From NCBI GenBank assembly GCA_964389685.1, contig CAYMFM010000051.1, positions 1 to 27,747 on the forward strand: 27,747 nucleotides of DNA, written 5' to 3'. The notes under the pieces were generated by a model. It worked only from the letters and a program-made list of their open reading frames with translations. It was not told the DNA's origin and ran no database searches. Both the position numbers and the translations under genes were made by a program. This DNA comes from G020353115 sp964389685. Its GTDB lineage: Bacteria; Bacteroidota; Bacteroidia; Bacteroidales; VadinHA17. Shown here one piece after another: positions 14,468 through 22,043 of the stretch (its first letter is position 1; each line of letters begins with the position of its first letter).

Positions 14468-15652
14468 ATGAAAATAGTATATTATGATTGTTTTGCCGGC
14501 ATCAGTGGAGATATGAACCTTGCTGCAATGATCGACCTCGGTGTAGATGCTGATTACCTGAGGAGTGAGCTGAGTAAATTACCCATTACTGGTTATACCC
14601 TAAAGGTAACGAAAGACCAAAGACATGGGATATCCGGAACAAAAGTAGAGGTTGAGCTGGACCGGGAAGAAAAACATTCGCACCGTAACTTATCTGATAT
14701 TGAGTCAATCATCGATAAAAGCAGCCTTAAAAAATCGATCAAAAAGACCAGCAAAGAGATTTTCCGACGGTTGGCTGAAGCAGAAGCGAAAGTGCATAAA
14801 AAGAGAATAGAGGATATTCATTTTCATGAAGTTGGTGCAGTGGATGCCATTGTGGATATTGTTGGAGCTGCCATTTGTTATGAAAACCTTAACCCGGACA
14901 GGGTGATGGCTTCGACCATAGAACTTGGTGGGGGATTTGCACGCTGTTCTCATGGGAACCTGCCGGTTCCGGCACCGGCTACAGTAGAGATTTTGAAAGG
15001 AATTCCTGTCAGAAAAGGATCAGCAACTTTTGAAACGACTACTCCCACAGGAGCTGCTATCGTTTCCACCCTGGCAGAAGATTTCAAGGATCAGGCATCC
15101 ATAACGATCGATCGGATTGGTTATGGGATAGGACACAAGGAATCGGATGAAATCCCCAATGTTTTGAGGGTTTTTCTTGGCGAAATAACCGAAGAAAAGG
15201 GATTATCTGCAGAGATATTGCATGAATGCAACATTGATGACATGAATCCCGAGTGGTATGATCACCTGATGGAAGAGCTATTCCGGGCTGGAGCCAAAGA
15301 AGTTTTCTTCACACCGGTTATGATGAAAAAAAACAGACCGGCTGTAAAAATCAGCGTACTCGCTTCACCCGATCTGTCTGAGGCGATCAAATCAATGATT
15401 TATTCGAATACAACCACACTGGGAATTCGCTCTTACTCCGTAACCAAGGATACGCTCGAACGGAAATTCATGCCGGTGGATACCGAATGGGGTAAGGTCA
15501 CCATTAAAGCATCTTACTACCGGGGTAAATTACTTCATGCAAAGCCGGAATATGAAGAGTGCCGGCGCATAGCCAGCGAGTTTGATTTATCGTTACAGGA
15601 AGTATATCAAACAATTAATACAATCATTGAACGATCCGGGGTCAACAAATAG
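14468..15652 (+). CDS. larC: Nickel-pincer cofactor biosynthesis protein LarC (CTP-dependent nickel cyclometallase)
   Basis: A 394-residue protein that inserts nickel into the bisthiocarboxylated pyridinium nucleotide, the last step of nickel-pincer nucleotide synthesis. It begins with the family signature YYDCFAGISGDMNLAAMIDLG (YYDCFAGISGDM at 5-16) and has the His-rich IHFHEVGAVDAIVDIVG block near residue 120. A GGGFARCSHGNLPVPAPATVEIL-like segment follows (key part HGNLPVPAPATVE). The C-terminal half has CNIDDMNPEWYDHLME. It is one uninterrupted frame, whereas Lactobacillus plantarum needs a programmed frameshift joining larC1 and larC2. larE starts 1 bp after the stop, so translation is coupled. 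No larA is in the window. Confidence 0.93.
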   Translation: MKIVYYDCFAGISGDMNLAAMIDLGVDADYLRSELSKLPITGYTLKVTKDQRHGISGTKVEVELDREEKHSHRNLSDIESIIDKSSLKKSIKKTSKEIFRRLAEAEAKVHKKRIEDIHFHEVGAVDAIVDIVGAAICYENLNPDRVMASTIELGGGFARCSHGNLPVPAPATVEILKGIPVRKGSATFETTTPTGAAIVSTLAEDFKDQASITIDRIGYGIGHKESDEIPNVLRVFLGEITEEKGLSAEILHECNIDDMNPEWYDHLMEELFRAGAKEVFFTPVMMKKNRPAVKISVLASPDLSEAIKSMIYSNTTTLGIRSYSVTKDTLERKFMPVDTEWGKVTIKASYYRGKLLHAKPEYEECRRIASEFDLSLQEVYQTINTIIERSGVNK

Positions 15653-15653
15653 C

Positions 15654-16445
15654 ATGATAGCGCATCCAAAATATAAAAAACTCATTGCCTTTCTGAAGGA
15701 TTTGGAGAATGTGGCAGTGGCATTTTCCGGTGGTGTGGATAGTACCTTTTTGCTTGTTGTTGCGAAAGAGGCATTGCATGACAGGGTACTTGCTTTAACG
15801 GTCAGGGCTCCATACATAGCAAACTGGGAAATTGATGAAGCAGTTGATTTGTGTAATGATTTAGGAATCAGGCATATGATAGTTGAATCCGCTCTCCCGG
15901 AAGAAATAAAGAATAATCCTGCAGAACGCTGTTATCTTTGCAAAAAAAAGATATTCTCCACCTTAATCAAAACGGCAGGATCGAATGGCATTACTCACGT
16001 GCTTGATGGCACCAACAGTGATGACCCATCGGACCACAGACCGGGATTACAGGCGTTGAAAGAGCTTGGTGTTATCAGTCCTTTGCTCCAAACAGGCATT
16101 ACGAAGGCGGAGGTCAGGAATTTCTCAAAGCAACTTGGGTTACCGACCTGGGATAAACCCGCTTATGCGTGCCTTCTTACCAGGCTTCCTCACGGGGTTG
16201 AGGTAAAACAGGACGAGCTCACCCGTATTGAACGGGCTGAAAAATTCCTAATGAATATGGGGTACCGGGCAATCCGTGTCAGGTCGCACGGTAATCTTGC
16301 GCGCATAGAAACAGATCCTGGTTTAATAGCGGAAATGGTAACCGGAGATAGTGCAAATAAGATCGTTTCTGCATTCCGGGAGATCGGGTATGAATACATT
16401 ACCATTGATCTGGAGGGATACAGATCGGGTAGTTTCAATGTCTGA
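15654..16445 (+). CDS. larE: LarE, ATP-dependent sacrificial sulfur transferase
   Basis: A 263-residue PP-loop enzyme that adenylates the pyridinium carboxylates and gives up cysteine sulfur to make thiocarboxylates. The PP-loop is AFSGGVDSTF (23-32). The CYLCKKKIF segment and the DGTNSDDPSDHRPG loop match LarE. Cys173 in PAYACLLTR corresponds to the sacrificial Cys176 of the L. plantarum enzyme. No extra cysteines lie next to it, so it should be the one-turnover type and not the FeS-recycling type. The frame is open upstream to 15582 inside larC, but ATG 15654 follows the larC stop by 1 nt and gives the normal length. Confidence 0.93.
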   Translation: MIAHPKYKKLIAFLKDLENVAVAFSGGVDSTFLLVVAKEALHDRVLALTVRAPYIANWEIDEAVDLCNDLGIRHMIVESALPEEIKNNPAERCYLCKKKIFSTLIKTAGSNGITHVLDGTNSDDPSDHRPGLQALKELGVISPLLQTGITKAEVRNFSKQLGLPTWDKPAYACLLTRLPHGVEVKQDELTRIERAEKFLMNMGYRAIRVRSHGNLARIETDPGLIAEMVTGDSANKIVSAFREIGYEYITIDLEGYRSGSFNV

Positions 16446-16488
16446 GACGGCTATTTTTCTTATAAAACAATCTGTAATAAACGATACA

Positions 16489-17235
16489 ATGAACCGAACA
16501 GAACTAAAAAAACTGTTGGAAGAGGTCAGTCAGGGTAAAATAGAAATCGACACCGCACTGGCCAGGCTTGAGGATTTCTCTTTCAAGGACCTGGGGTATG
16601 CAAAGATTGACAATCAGAGGGAGATCCGGACCGGTTATCCCGAGATCATCTTTTGTTCCGGGAAGAGCATTGATCAGGTGAAGGGCATCATTACCTACAT
16701 GAACAAACGGGATTCAAACGTTATCGCAACGAGGGCAACCGATGAAATGTACCGGGAGATCAAACAGTTCATTCCCGGGATAGTCTACCATCCGGAAGCA
16801 GGGATAATGAGTATCACAAAAAAAGAGATACCAAAGCCTGAAAGTTACATTTCGGTAATCACTGCTGGCACATCGGACCTGCCCGTGGCAGAAGAGGCGG
16901 CAGTAACAGCGGAATTGCTGGGGAACCGTGTTGAACGGGTCTATGATGCCGGTGTTGCAGGAATCCATCGTCTGGTTGATAACATCGGTGTGATCCGGGA
17001 TTCACGTGTGGTCATCGTCATTGCCGGCATGGAGGGTGCTCTTGCCAGTATTGTTGGAGGTCTGATCAACAAACCGATTATTGCTGTACCAACCAGCATC
17101 GGGTATGGAGCAAATTTCGGAGGGATCTCCGCCCTCCTCGCCATGTTGACCAGTTGTTCTGCCGGTGTAAGCGTTGTAAATATCGACAACGGTTTCGGTG
17201 CGGGGTACAATGCCAGCCTGATCAATAACCTCTAA
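16489..17235 (+). CDS. larB: LarB, pyridinium-3,5-biscarboxylic acid mononucleotide synthase
   Basis: A 248-residue AIR-carboxylase-like enzyme that carboxylates and hydrolyses nicotinic acid adenine dinucleotide, the first step of nickel-pincer nucleotide synthesis. Family features are the N-terminal helix ELKKLLEEVSQGKI, DLGYAKIDNQREIRTGYPEIIFC, the ITAGTSDLPVAEEA loop (PurE-like), YDAGVAGIHRL, and GMEGALASIVGGL followed by PTSIGYGANFGG. In-frame ATG codons at 16351 and 16438 exist, but the alignable protein begins at ATG 16489, which matches known LarB length. It is 43 bp after larE and completes the larC-larE-larB set. The gene order differs from the L. plantarum operon. Confidence 0.93.
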   Translation: MNRTELKKLLEEVSQGKIEIDTALARLEDFSFKDLGYAKIDNQREIRTGYPEIIFCSGKSIDQVKGIITYMNKRDSNVIATRATDEMYREIKQFIPGIVYHPEAGIMSITKKEIPKPESYISVITAGTSDLPVAEEAAVTAELLGNRVERVYDAGVAGIHRLVDNIGVIRDSRVVIVIAGMEGALASIVGGLINKPIIAVPTSIGYGANFGGISALLAMLTSCSAGVSVVNIDNGFGAGYNASLINNL

Positions 17236-17258
17236 CCGGTCACACAGCCCAGTAATTC

Positions 17259-17891
17259 ATGAGTGAAGAACAACATATCGTTCTTGCAACCAGTTATTTC
17301 GGCCCGGTTCAATATTTCACCAAGTTTCTCCTTCCCGGGAAAATTGTTCTTGAGAGACATGAAAATTACATCAAGCAATCTGATCGTAACCGTACTATTA
17401 TCTTCGGAGCCAATGGTACGATTATACTAACTGTACCTGTAAAACGAGGAAGTTTTCACAAGGTGCCGATCGGTGAACTTGAGATAGAATACAAGAATAA
17501 CTGGCAGGATACGCATTGGAGATCGATTGAATCGGCATACCGGTCAACACCCTATTTTGAATTTTATGCTGATGAAATCGTGTCTGTTTTCCAATTAAAG
17601 ACCAGGTACCTTCTTGATCTGAACGATATCATCCTGAAGCTAATGCTTGGTCTGCTCCAGATAGACGGAGATTTCGCCCATACTCAATTCTATTGTAAAA
17701 AGGGATACTCCCTTGATTACCGGGAGGTAATTCATCCCAAAAAAAAAGTGCCGGATCCGTTATTTAATCCGGCAAAATATCCACAGGTTTTTCAATCAAG
17801 GTTCGGATTTAAAGCCAACCTGAGCATCCTGGATCTGCTCTTCAATACAGGACCGGATGCAAAGACTATTTTGAGAAATTCAATCGTTTAA
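17259..17891 (+). CDS. WbqC-family protein
   Basis: A 210-residue member of the WbqC family, whose members are linked to surface polysaccharide loci but have no proven activity known to me. Recognisable features are the start IVLATSYFGPVQYFTKFL, where the N-terminal strand resembles other members, then YIKQSDRNRTIIFGANGTI, LTVPVKRG and NNWQDTHWRSIESAYRSTPYFEFY (the central HWRSIESAYRSTPYFEFY is diagnostic). The acidic YADEIVSVFQ segment follows. In other Bacteroidales I recall wbqC directly behind dapB-lepB. Here the FeS/DUF362 and lar genes lie between. The stop overlaps the convergent outer-membrane protein gene by 4 bp. Confidence 0.8.
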   Translation: MSEEQHIVLATSYFGPVQYFTKFLLPGKIVLERHENYIKQSDRNRTIIFGANGTIILTVPVKRGSFHKVPIGELEIEYKNNWQDTHWRSIESAYRSTPYFEFYADEIVSVFQLKTRYLLDLNDIILKLMLGLLQIDGDFAHTQFYCKKGYSLDYREVIHPKKKVPDPLFNPAKYPQVFQSRFGFKANLSILDLLFNTGPDAKTILRNSIV

Positions 17892-19168
17892 AACCGGTAT
17901 CCGAAGGTAAGCATAACTTTACTGGGATGAGAGTCAAGTTCGGCCTCTTCCAATTCTTCCATATTATACATCAGGTACTGCTCTTGATGCAAACCGTACT
18001 GATAACCCAGATCGATAAAGAAGGAACGTGTCCGCAAGCCGAGGCCTCCGGTAATGAAGGAATAGTTGCTATCCTCATTCATTTCATCAGCAACATAGGG
18101 TTTGCCGTAATGGGCAAATCCCCCCCTCAGCTGAAACATACCCAGTCTGAATTCTGCTCCTAACCGGATATTACTGGTGGGTCGGAATACCTTATCGATG
18201 ACCTCATTTTCATCGGTAAAGTTGTATCCATCGGAACCATCCTTCAACCGGGCAGAAGAGTAATTGATGTATTCATAATCGACACTGACAACTGCAAATT
18301 TCTGGATCTGGAAGGCAGCACTACCGATGAATTTGAACGGTGTATTCAGTTCATATTCNNNNNNNNNNNNNNNNNNNNNNNNNNNNNNNNNNNNNNNNNN
18401 NNNNNNNNNNNNNNNNNNNNNNNNNNNNNNNNNNNNNNNNNNNNNNNNNNNNNNNNNNATTGATAAACCCAGGTAGAGTTTATCGTTATAGTTTGTTCCC
18501 AGGCTAATCAGGTATTCCCCCTTTGTTCCGTTTGACCGGATGACCCGTCTCTGATTTTGTCCGAACACATAGTCGCGGTTTCCATAGTCATTCATTACCG
18601 ATCCGTAATTCAGTCCGGTGGAATCGCTTTCACTGATTAACCAGGTATCCCATGCTAATCCTGTTCCAAATGAGCTTAATTCATCGTAGAAATATCCGGT
18701 GCCATCCCAGACATAATAATCGAGCAGTGAACTTTCATTATTAACTCCTTCCATCACCACATCCTGGTAATAATTATCGAGTGAATTGTATCCGACACCC
18801 AGGTTCAGGAATTTCCACCCGGAACTTTCCCTGAGCGGAAAACTGAATACGATTCCGATGTTATTCAGGTTCAGGTTGTACCGTGTATCATCGATCTGGT
18901 TTCCCAGGAACGTAGTGGTTGTCATATCATACCGCAAGGTGGGTGTAATGGTGAATTCTTTAGCCCGGTACATCCCGATGCCGGCAGGGTTGATGCTCAT
19001 GGAGGTAAAGTCTCCGCCCAGTGCTCCGAAGGCTCCACCCATACCCATTGACCTGGCAGTTCCGCCGATGAATGACTGGGAATAGCGCAATGCATCCAGG
19101 TCATTTTGTGCCATACCGGTCAGGATGCAAGCCACCGGTATGATCAGGGAGATTATGATTCGTTTCAT
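17888..19168 (-). CDS. FadL/OmpP1-type outer-membrane protein (interrupted by an assembly gap)
   Basis: A predicted outer-membrane beta-barrel with a signal peptide (about residues 1-20, ending near GMAQ from ATG 19168). The mature start LRYSQSFIGGTARSMGMGGAFGALGGDFTSMSINPAGI has the conserved N-terminal hatch motif of Bacteroidota FadL/OmpP1 and PorV-like proteins (key part SMGMGGAFGALGGD...SINPAG). Alternating strands fill the rest, and the C-terminus ends in aromatic FGYRF, as expected for BAM recognition. A 100-N gap (18359-18458) removes part of the barrel. The true length is unknown and probably longer than the 426 residues shown, since FadL-type proteins of this phylum are often nearer 500. 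Likely function is uptake of hydrophobic compounds. The ligand is unknown. Confidence 0.75.
   Translation of the reverse strand: MKRIIISLIIPVACILTGMAQNDLDALRYSQSFIGGTARSMGMGGAFGALGGDFTSMSINPAGIGMYRAKEFTITPTLRYDMTTTTFLGNQIDDTRYNLNLNNIGIVFSFPLRESSGWKFLNLGVGYNSLDNYYQDVVMEGVNNESSLLDYYVWDGTGYFYDELSSFGTGLAWDTWLISESDSTGLNYGSVMNDYGNRDYVFGQNQRRVIRSNGTKGEYLISLGTNYNDKLYLGLSXXXXXXXXXXXXXXXXXXXXXXXXXXXXXXXXXXEYELNTPFKFIGSAAFQIQKFAVVSVDYEYINYSSARLKDGSDGYNFTDENEVIDKVFRPTSNIRLGAEFRLGMFQLRGGFAHYGKPYVADEMNEDSNYSFITGGLGLRTRSFFIDLGYQYGLHQEQYLMYNMEELEEAELDSHPSKVMLTFGYRF
18359..18458. other. Assembly gap (100 N)
   Basis: A run of exactly 100 N within the FadL-type gene, the conventional placeholder for an unknown scaffold gap. 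The frame happens to continue across it, but the real sequence length is not known. Confidence 0.99.
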
Positions 19169-19233
19169 GTTTCTAATTTTAAATTTCACATACCATTTTC
19201 ATTCCAGGTTATCAACCCGGGCAGATTAAAAAA

Positions 19234-19255
19234 TCTCCCGGAAAAATCCGGGAGA
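19234..19255 (-). terminator. Intrinsic terminator of the Tyr-rich lipoprotein gene
   Basis: TCTCCCGG and CCGGGAGA form a perfect 8-bp stem around AAAAAT. On the minus strand the stem is followed by six T. It lies 20 bp past the stop of the gene ending at 19275 and so separates it from the FadL-type gene. Confidence 0.85.
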
Positions 19256-19274
19256 GACAATCATAAGATGCATA

Positions 19275-19410
19275 CTAACGTCCTCGTCCACCGCTTCTTG
19301 AGGAGCTGGATCTGCTTCCGGAAGATGAACGGCTGGATGAACCAGATGATCTGGAACTTGATCCACTGGATCTAATCGATGATCCTGAACTCCTGGAACT
19401 ACTGCTGCTC
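19275..19410. repeat. Tandem low-complexity repeat encoding the Ser/Arg tail
   Basis: The last 45 or so codons of the Tyr-rich lipoprotein gene repeat short SSGS/SSRS units, so the DNA is a degenerate tandem repeat. Such tracts can change length by slippage, which would alter the tail without breaking the frame. Confidence 0.6.
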
Positions 19411-20651
19411 CTGGAGGGAGTGGAATAACTCCTGGAACTACCACTCCTGGAGGGTGAAGAATAGCTCCTGCTTCTGTTCACCGGTGAGGAGTAGGATCTC
19501 GTGGTTCCCGAACTGGAACGTGTTGAGACCGATCTTGTTGAGCTGCTCCTCTGGTATGTTTTGGAGCTGCTGTTATAGGTCGGTTTGGTACTTATTCTAG
19601 GTGTAGTGTATCGCGGTGTATACCTGATCGACGAGCTTTGTGTTCTTGGTGTAGTTACCGTACTGGTCCGTGAGCTGGTTGCACTATTTCCCCTTTCTGT
19701 CGGAGAAGCGATACGCGTTGTTCTAACGTTTTGATTCGGATTGGGCGCCGTTGTTCTGGTTCCCTCCTGTGCAGCAGTTACAGTTCCTGTTCTGCTATCA
19801 GGTGTCCTGTTCTGAACCGTTGTCCCATCGGATGTTCTGGTTCTTGTATCCGTATAGGTTCGAGTGTCAGTCTTAGGTGGTGCCACTGTAGTTCTGCTGC
19901 CGGCGGTACCTGTCATATCTGTTCTTGAACCCATTTCGCTCCTACGGTTGGTGGATGTAGCCATGCGGTGTCCATGATACGTACCTTTTTGATTGGCATC
20001 ACTGTAATATCCAGATCCAGATCCATATCCATATCCATAATAGTAAGGTGAATACCCATAGCCGCCGTAGTAATAGGGTCTGTAGTAATAGGGTGAATAG
20101 TACCCATAATAATCATAGTAGAAAGGATCCCAGTAAGAGTTGTAGTAGGGGTACCTGTAATAGCCTCCCAGGCCATAATAACCCATATAAAAACTTGTTC
20201 TCATAAAGGGTGAGTAGGAATTATACCAGAAGGGATCATACCAGTATGGATCATAAAATGAGCTGTAGTAGCCCATTCCATAAGGACGATGAAACCTGCT
20301 GATGCGTCTTGCGTAATCACCGTCTTCGTAGTACTGCCCCTCATCATTCTCATAATAATTATTAACGATCACATCTTCATCGCCGGCCTCGTAATATTCG
20401 CCTTCGCCCTGCAATGTATCTCCCGGGTAATAAATACCGGCATCTACCACTTCGCTCTTCTGTCCAACATTATCAATGGCGGTATAGGAGTCCTTAAAAG
20501 CTGCAGGATCTTCCCTTACCACAGCCACCGGTTCATCTCCTGGCACATAGTACAAATCATCATAACCCGCACCAAGATAGTAACTTGTGGAACAGGCGCT
20601 CAGAAGAAGAGCACTCACTGTTACTGTTAATATAAATAGTCTGGTTTTCAT
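19275..20651 (-). CDS. Tyr-rich lipoprotein with Ser/Arg-rich tail (paralogue A)
   Basis: A 458-residue predicted lipoprotein (lipobox LLLSAC, Cys20). I do not know its function. Three zones are visible. An acidic N-terminal part (21-110) leads into a conserved block DVIVNNYYENDE...YARRISRFHRPYG. Then comes an extremely Tyr/Gly/Pro-rich stretch (about 120-225, for example SPYYYRPYYYGGYGYSP). The tail (about 230-458) is disordered and basic, made of Thr/Arg then Ser/Arg repeats such as RSYSSPSRSGSSRSYSTPSR and RSSGSSSRSSGSS. The conserved block recurs in the next gene upstream, so the two are paralogues. A strong AGGAGG (20659-20664) precedes the start. A surface, adhesive or matrix role is possible but unproven. 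Confidence 0.75.
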   Translation of the reverse strand: MKTRLFILTVTVSALLLSACSTSYYLGAGYDDLYYVPGDEPVAVVREDPAAFKDSYTAIDNVGQKSEVVDAGIYYPGDTLQGEGEYYEAGDEDVIVNNYYENDEGQYYEDGDYARRISRFHRPYGMGYYSSFYDPYWYDPFWYNSYSPFMRTSFYMGYYGLGGYYRYPYYNSYWDPFYYDYYGYYSPYYYRPYYYGGYGYSPYYYGYGYGSGSGYYSDANQKGTYHGHRMATSTNRRSEMGSRTDMTGTAGSRTTVAPPKTDTRTYTDTRTRTSDGTTVQNRTPDSRTGTVTAAQEGTRTTAPNPNQNVRTTRIASPTERGNSATSSRTSTVTTPRTQSSSIRYTPRYTTPRISTKPTYNSSSKTYQRSSSTRSVSTRSSSGTTRSYSSPVNRSRSYSSPSRSGSSRSYSTPSRSSSSSRSSGSSIRSSGSSSRSSGSSSRSSSGSRSSSSRSGGRGR

Positions 20652-20824
20652 TGTTTTTCCTCCTGTTTGCTAAATAGTTTACAAACGATTCATCTACTTA
20701 AATGTATGCAAATACTATACCAAAGTACGTTACGGTTATGTCTAAATTGGAATGGTGTTTATTCTTTTTTTCCTGTCAACAAATGTAAAAAAATGATAAG
20801 AAGAACCAAAATTCGTTATTGTTT

Positions 20825-21946
20825 CTATTTTTTTCTTCTTGATCCGGTAGTGCTTTTGGCTGTTCCGGACTCTCTCTTCCGTGAGGAAGAGGATTTTCTA
20901 ACAGTCCGGCTTTTGCTTCCGGATGACCGGGTAGACTTCATCTCGCTCGAACGAGCAGTACTGCTTGATCTAACCCCGGTTGACCGACTGGTACTGGATG
21001 GTTTCCTCAGTTCCGTATTGACTTTCGATCTGCTCTGGGTGCTCCGCACCGTTGTCGAACTTCGTGATGGAATCGGCTGATTGGTGCGAACGGTCGATGT
21101 GGATGTTCTGGTTTGAGAGCGAGTGACCGTTGATTCTTGCCTGGTCCTTTCCGGCGTGGTAGAGATAGCATTTCGGTTATTCACCGATCCCTGCCGTGTT
21201 CCTGTTTGAGTGGCTCTGTTGGTACTGGTAGAAACCGCTCTTTGCTGGCCTGAATACTCCGGGCCCTGAATCCTGCTGCGCGTTCCTGTACCGGAGGTGC
21301 TATAATTACGGTTTGAATAGTACCGGCTTCCAAGGGATCTTTCATTCCTTACAGAACGGGAATAGTAGTTGTAATTGTCCTCGTATCTTGCATAATAGGG
21401 ACGATTCATGTAGACCGAATGATAGGGTCTGCTGTAATAGCCGCCATAGCTATACCAGTTCCCATAGTAATAGTGGCTTACATACGCAGGCCGATAAACA
21501 ATCCCAAAATAGGGTCCTGCATAATAATAGGAATAGAGAGCCGTACCATACCAGCTATAATAGGGTGCATAATAATAGGCTCTCCAGATGGGAACTCCAT
21601 ACGATACCCTGAGCCGTACAGGATTCCAGAAGGAACCCACGTAGATACTGAATCCCCAGTAAACCGGATCGTATGTATACCAATAACAATCGGTATAATA
21701 AGAATTGTAATAACTGAAACTTTCAAAGGGCCGGTGAAACCGCCTTATCCTGGAAGCATAATAATAGTCATAAATGTAATCACCGTGATCAAGGTAGTAA
21801 TTGTTTACGATCATATCCTGGCTATGCGGTGAACCAAACCGGTCCGTAAAGTTATCGGAGTAGTCTTTTTCTCCTGCAACGGCATTCCCTGTGAGGGCGA
21901 TGAACAAAACTGCAGGCATTATCCATTGTAACGATGTTGTTTTCAT
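20825..21946 (-). CDS. Tyr-rich secreted protein with basic Ser/Thr/Arg tail (paralogue B)
   Basis: A 373-residue exported protein. Unlike its neighbour it has an ordinary Sec signal peptide (about 1-24, ending TGNAVAG) and no lipobox. The block MIVNNYYLDHGDY...YASRIRRFHRPFE matches the IVNNYY...RRI-RFHRP block of the gene 174 bp downstream. A Tyr-rich central part (about 60-200) with WYTYDPVYWGFSIYVGSFW follows, then a long disordered tail rich in Ser, Thr, Arg and Lys ending SRRKK. GGAGGT (21952-21957) lies 5 nt before the ATG. No catalytic motif is seen and I do not recognise a function. The tail and Tyr content suggest interaction with polyanions or the cell surface, which is inference. 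Confidence 0.75.
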   Translation of the reverse strand: MKTTSLQWIMPAVLFIALTGNAVAGEKDYSDNFTDRFGSPHSQDMIVNNYYLDHGDYIYDYYYASRIRRFHRPFESFSYYNSYYTDCYWYTYDPVYWGFSIYVGSFWNPVRLRVSYGVPIWRAYYYAPYYSWYGTALYSYYYAGPYFGIVYRPAYVSHYYYGNWYSYGGYYSRPYHSVYMNRPYYARYEDNYNYYSRSVRNERSLGSRYYSNRNYSTSGTGTRSRIQGPEYSGQQRAVSTSTNRATQTGTRQGSVNNRNAISTTPERTRQESTVTRSQTRTSTSTVRTNQPIPSRSSTTVRSTQSRSKVNTELRKPSSTSRSTGVRSSSTARSSEMKSTRSSGSKSRTVRKSSSSRKRESGTAKSTTGSRRKK

Positions 21947-21986
21947 GACTCACCTCCAATTTTTTTAATTATCAGATAGATTTTAT

Positions 21987-21994
21987 TTACTTTG
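21987..21994 (+). promoter_or_regulatory. Putative -7 element before proS
   Basis: TTACTTTG is one base off TAnnTTTG and lies 49 nt before the proS ATG in the divergent gap. A clear -33 element is not visible. Confidence 0.3.
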
Positions 21995-22043
21995 CAAGGT
22001 TTTAATTTACAAAATAAAATCAAATTCTATACCAAAAATAAAA

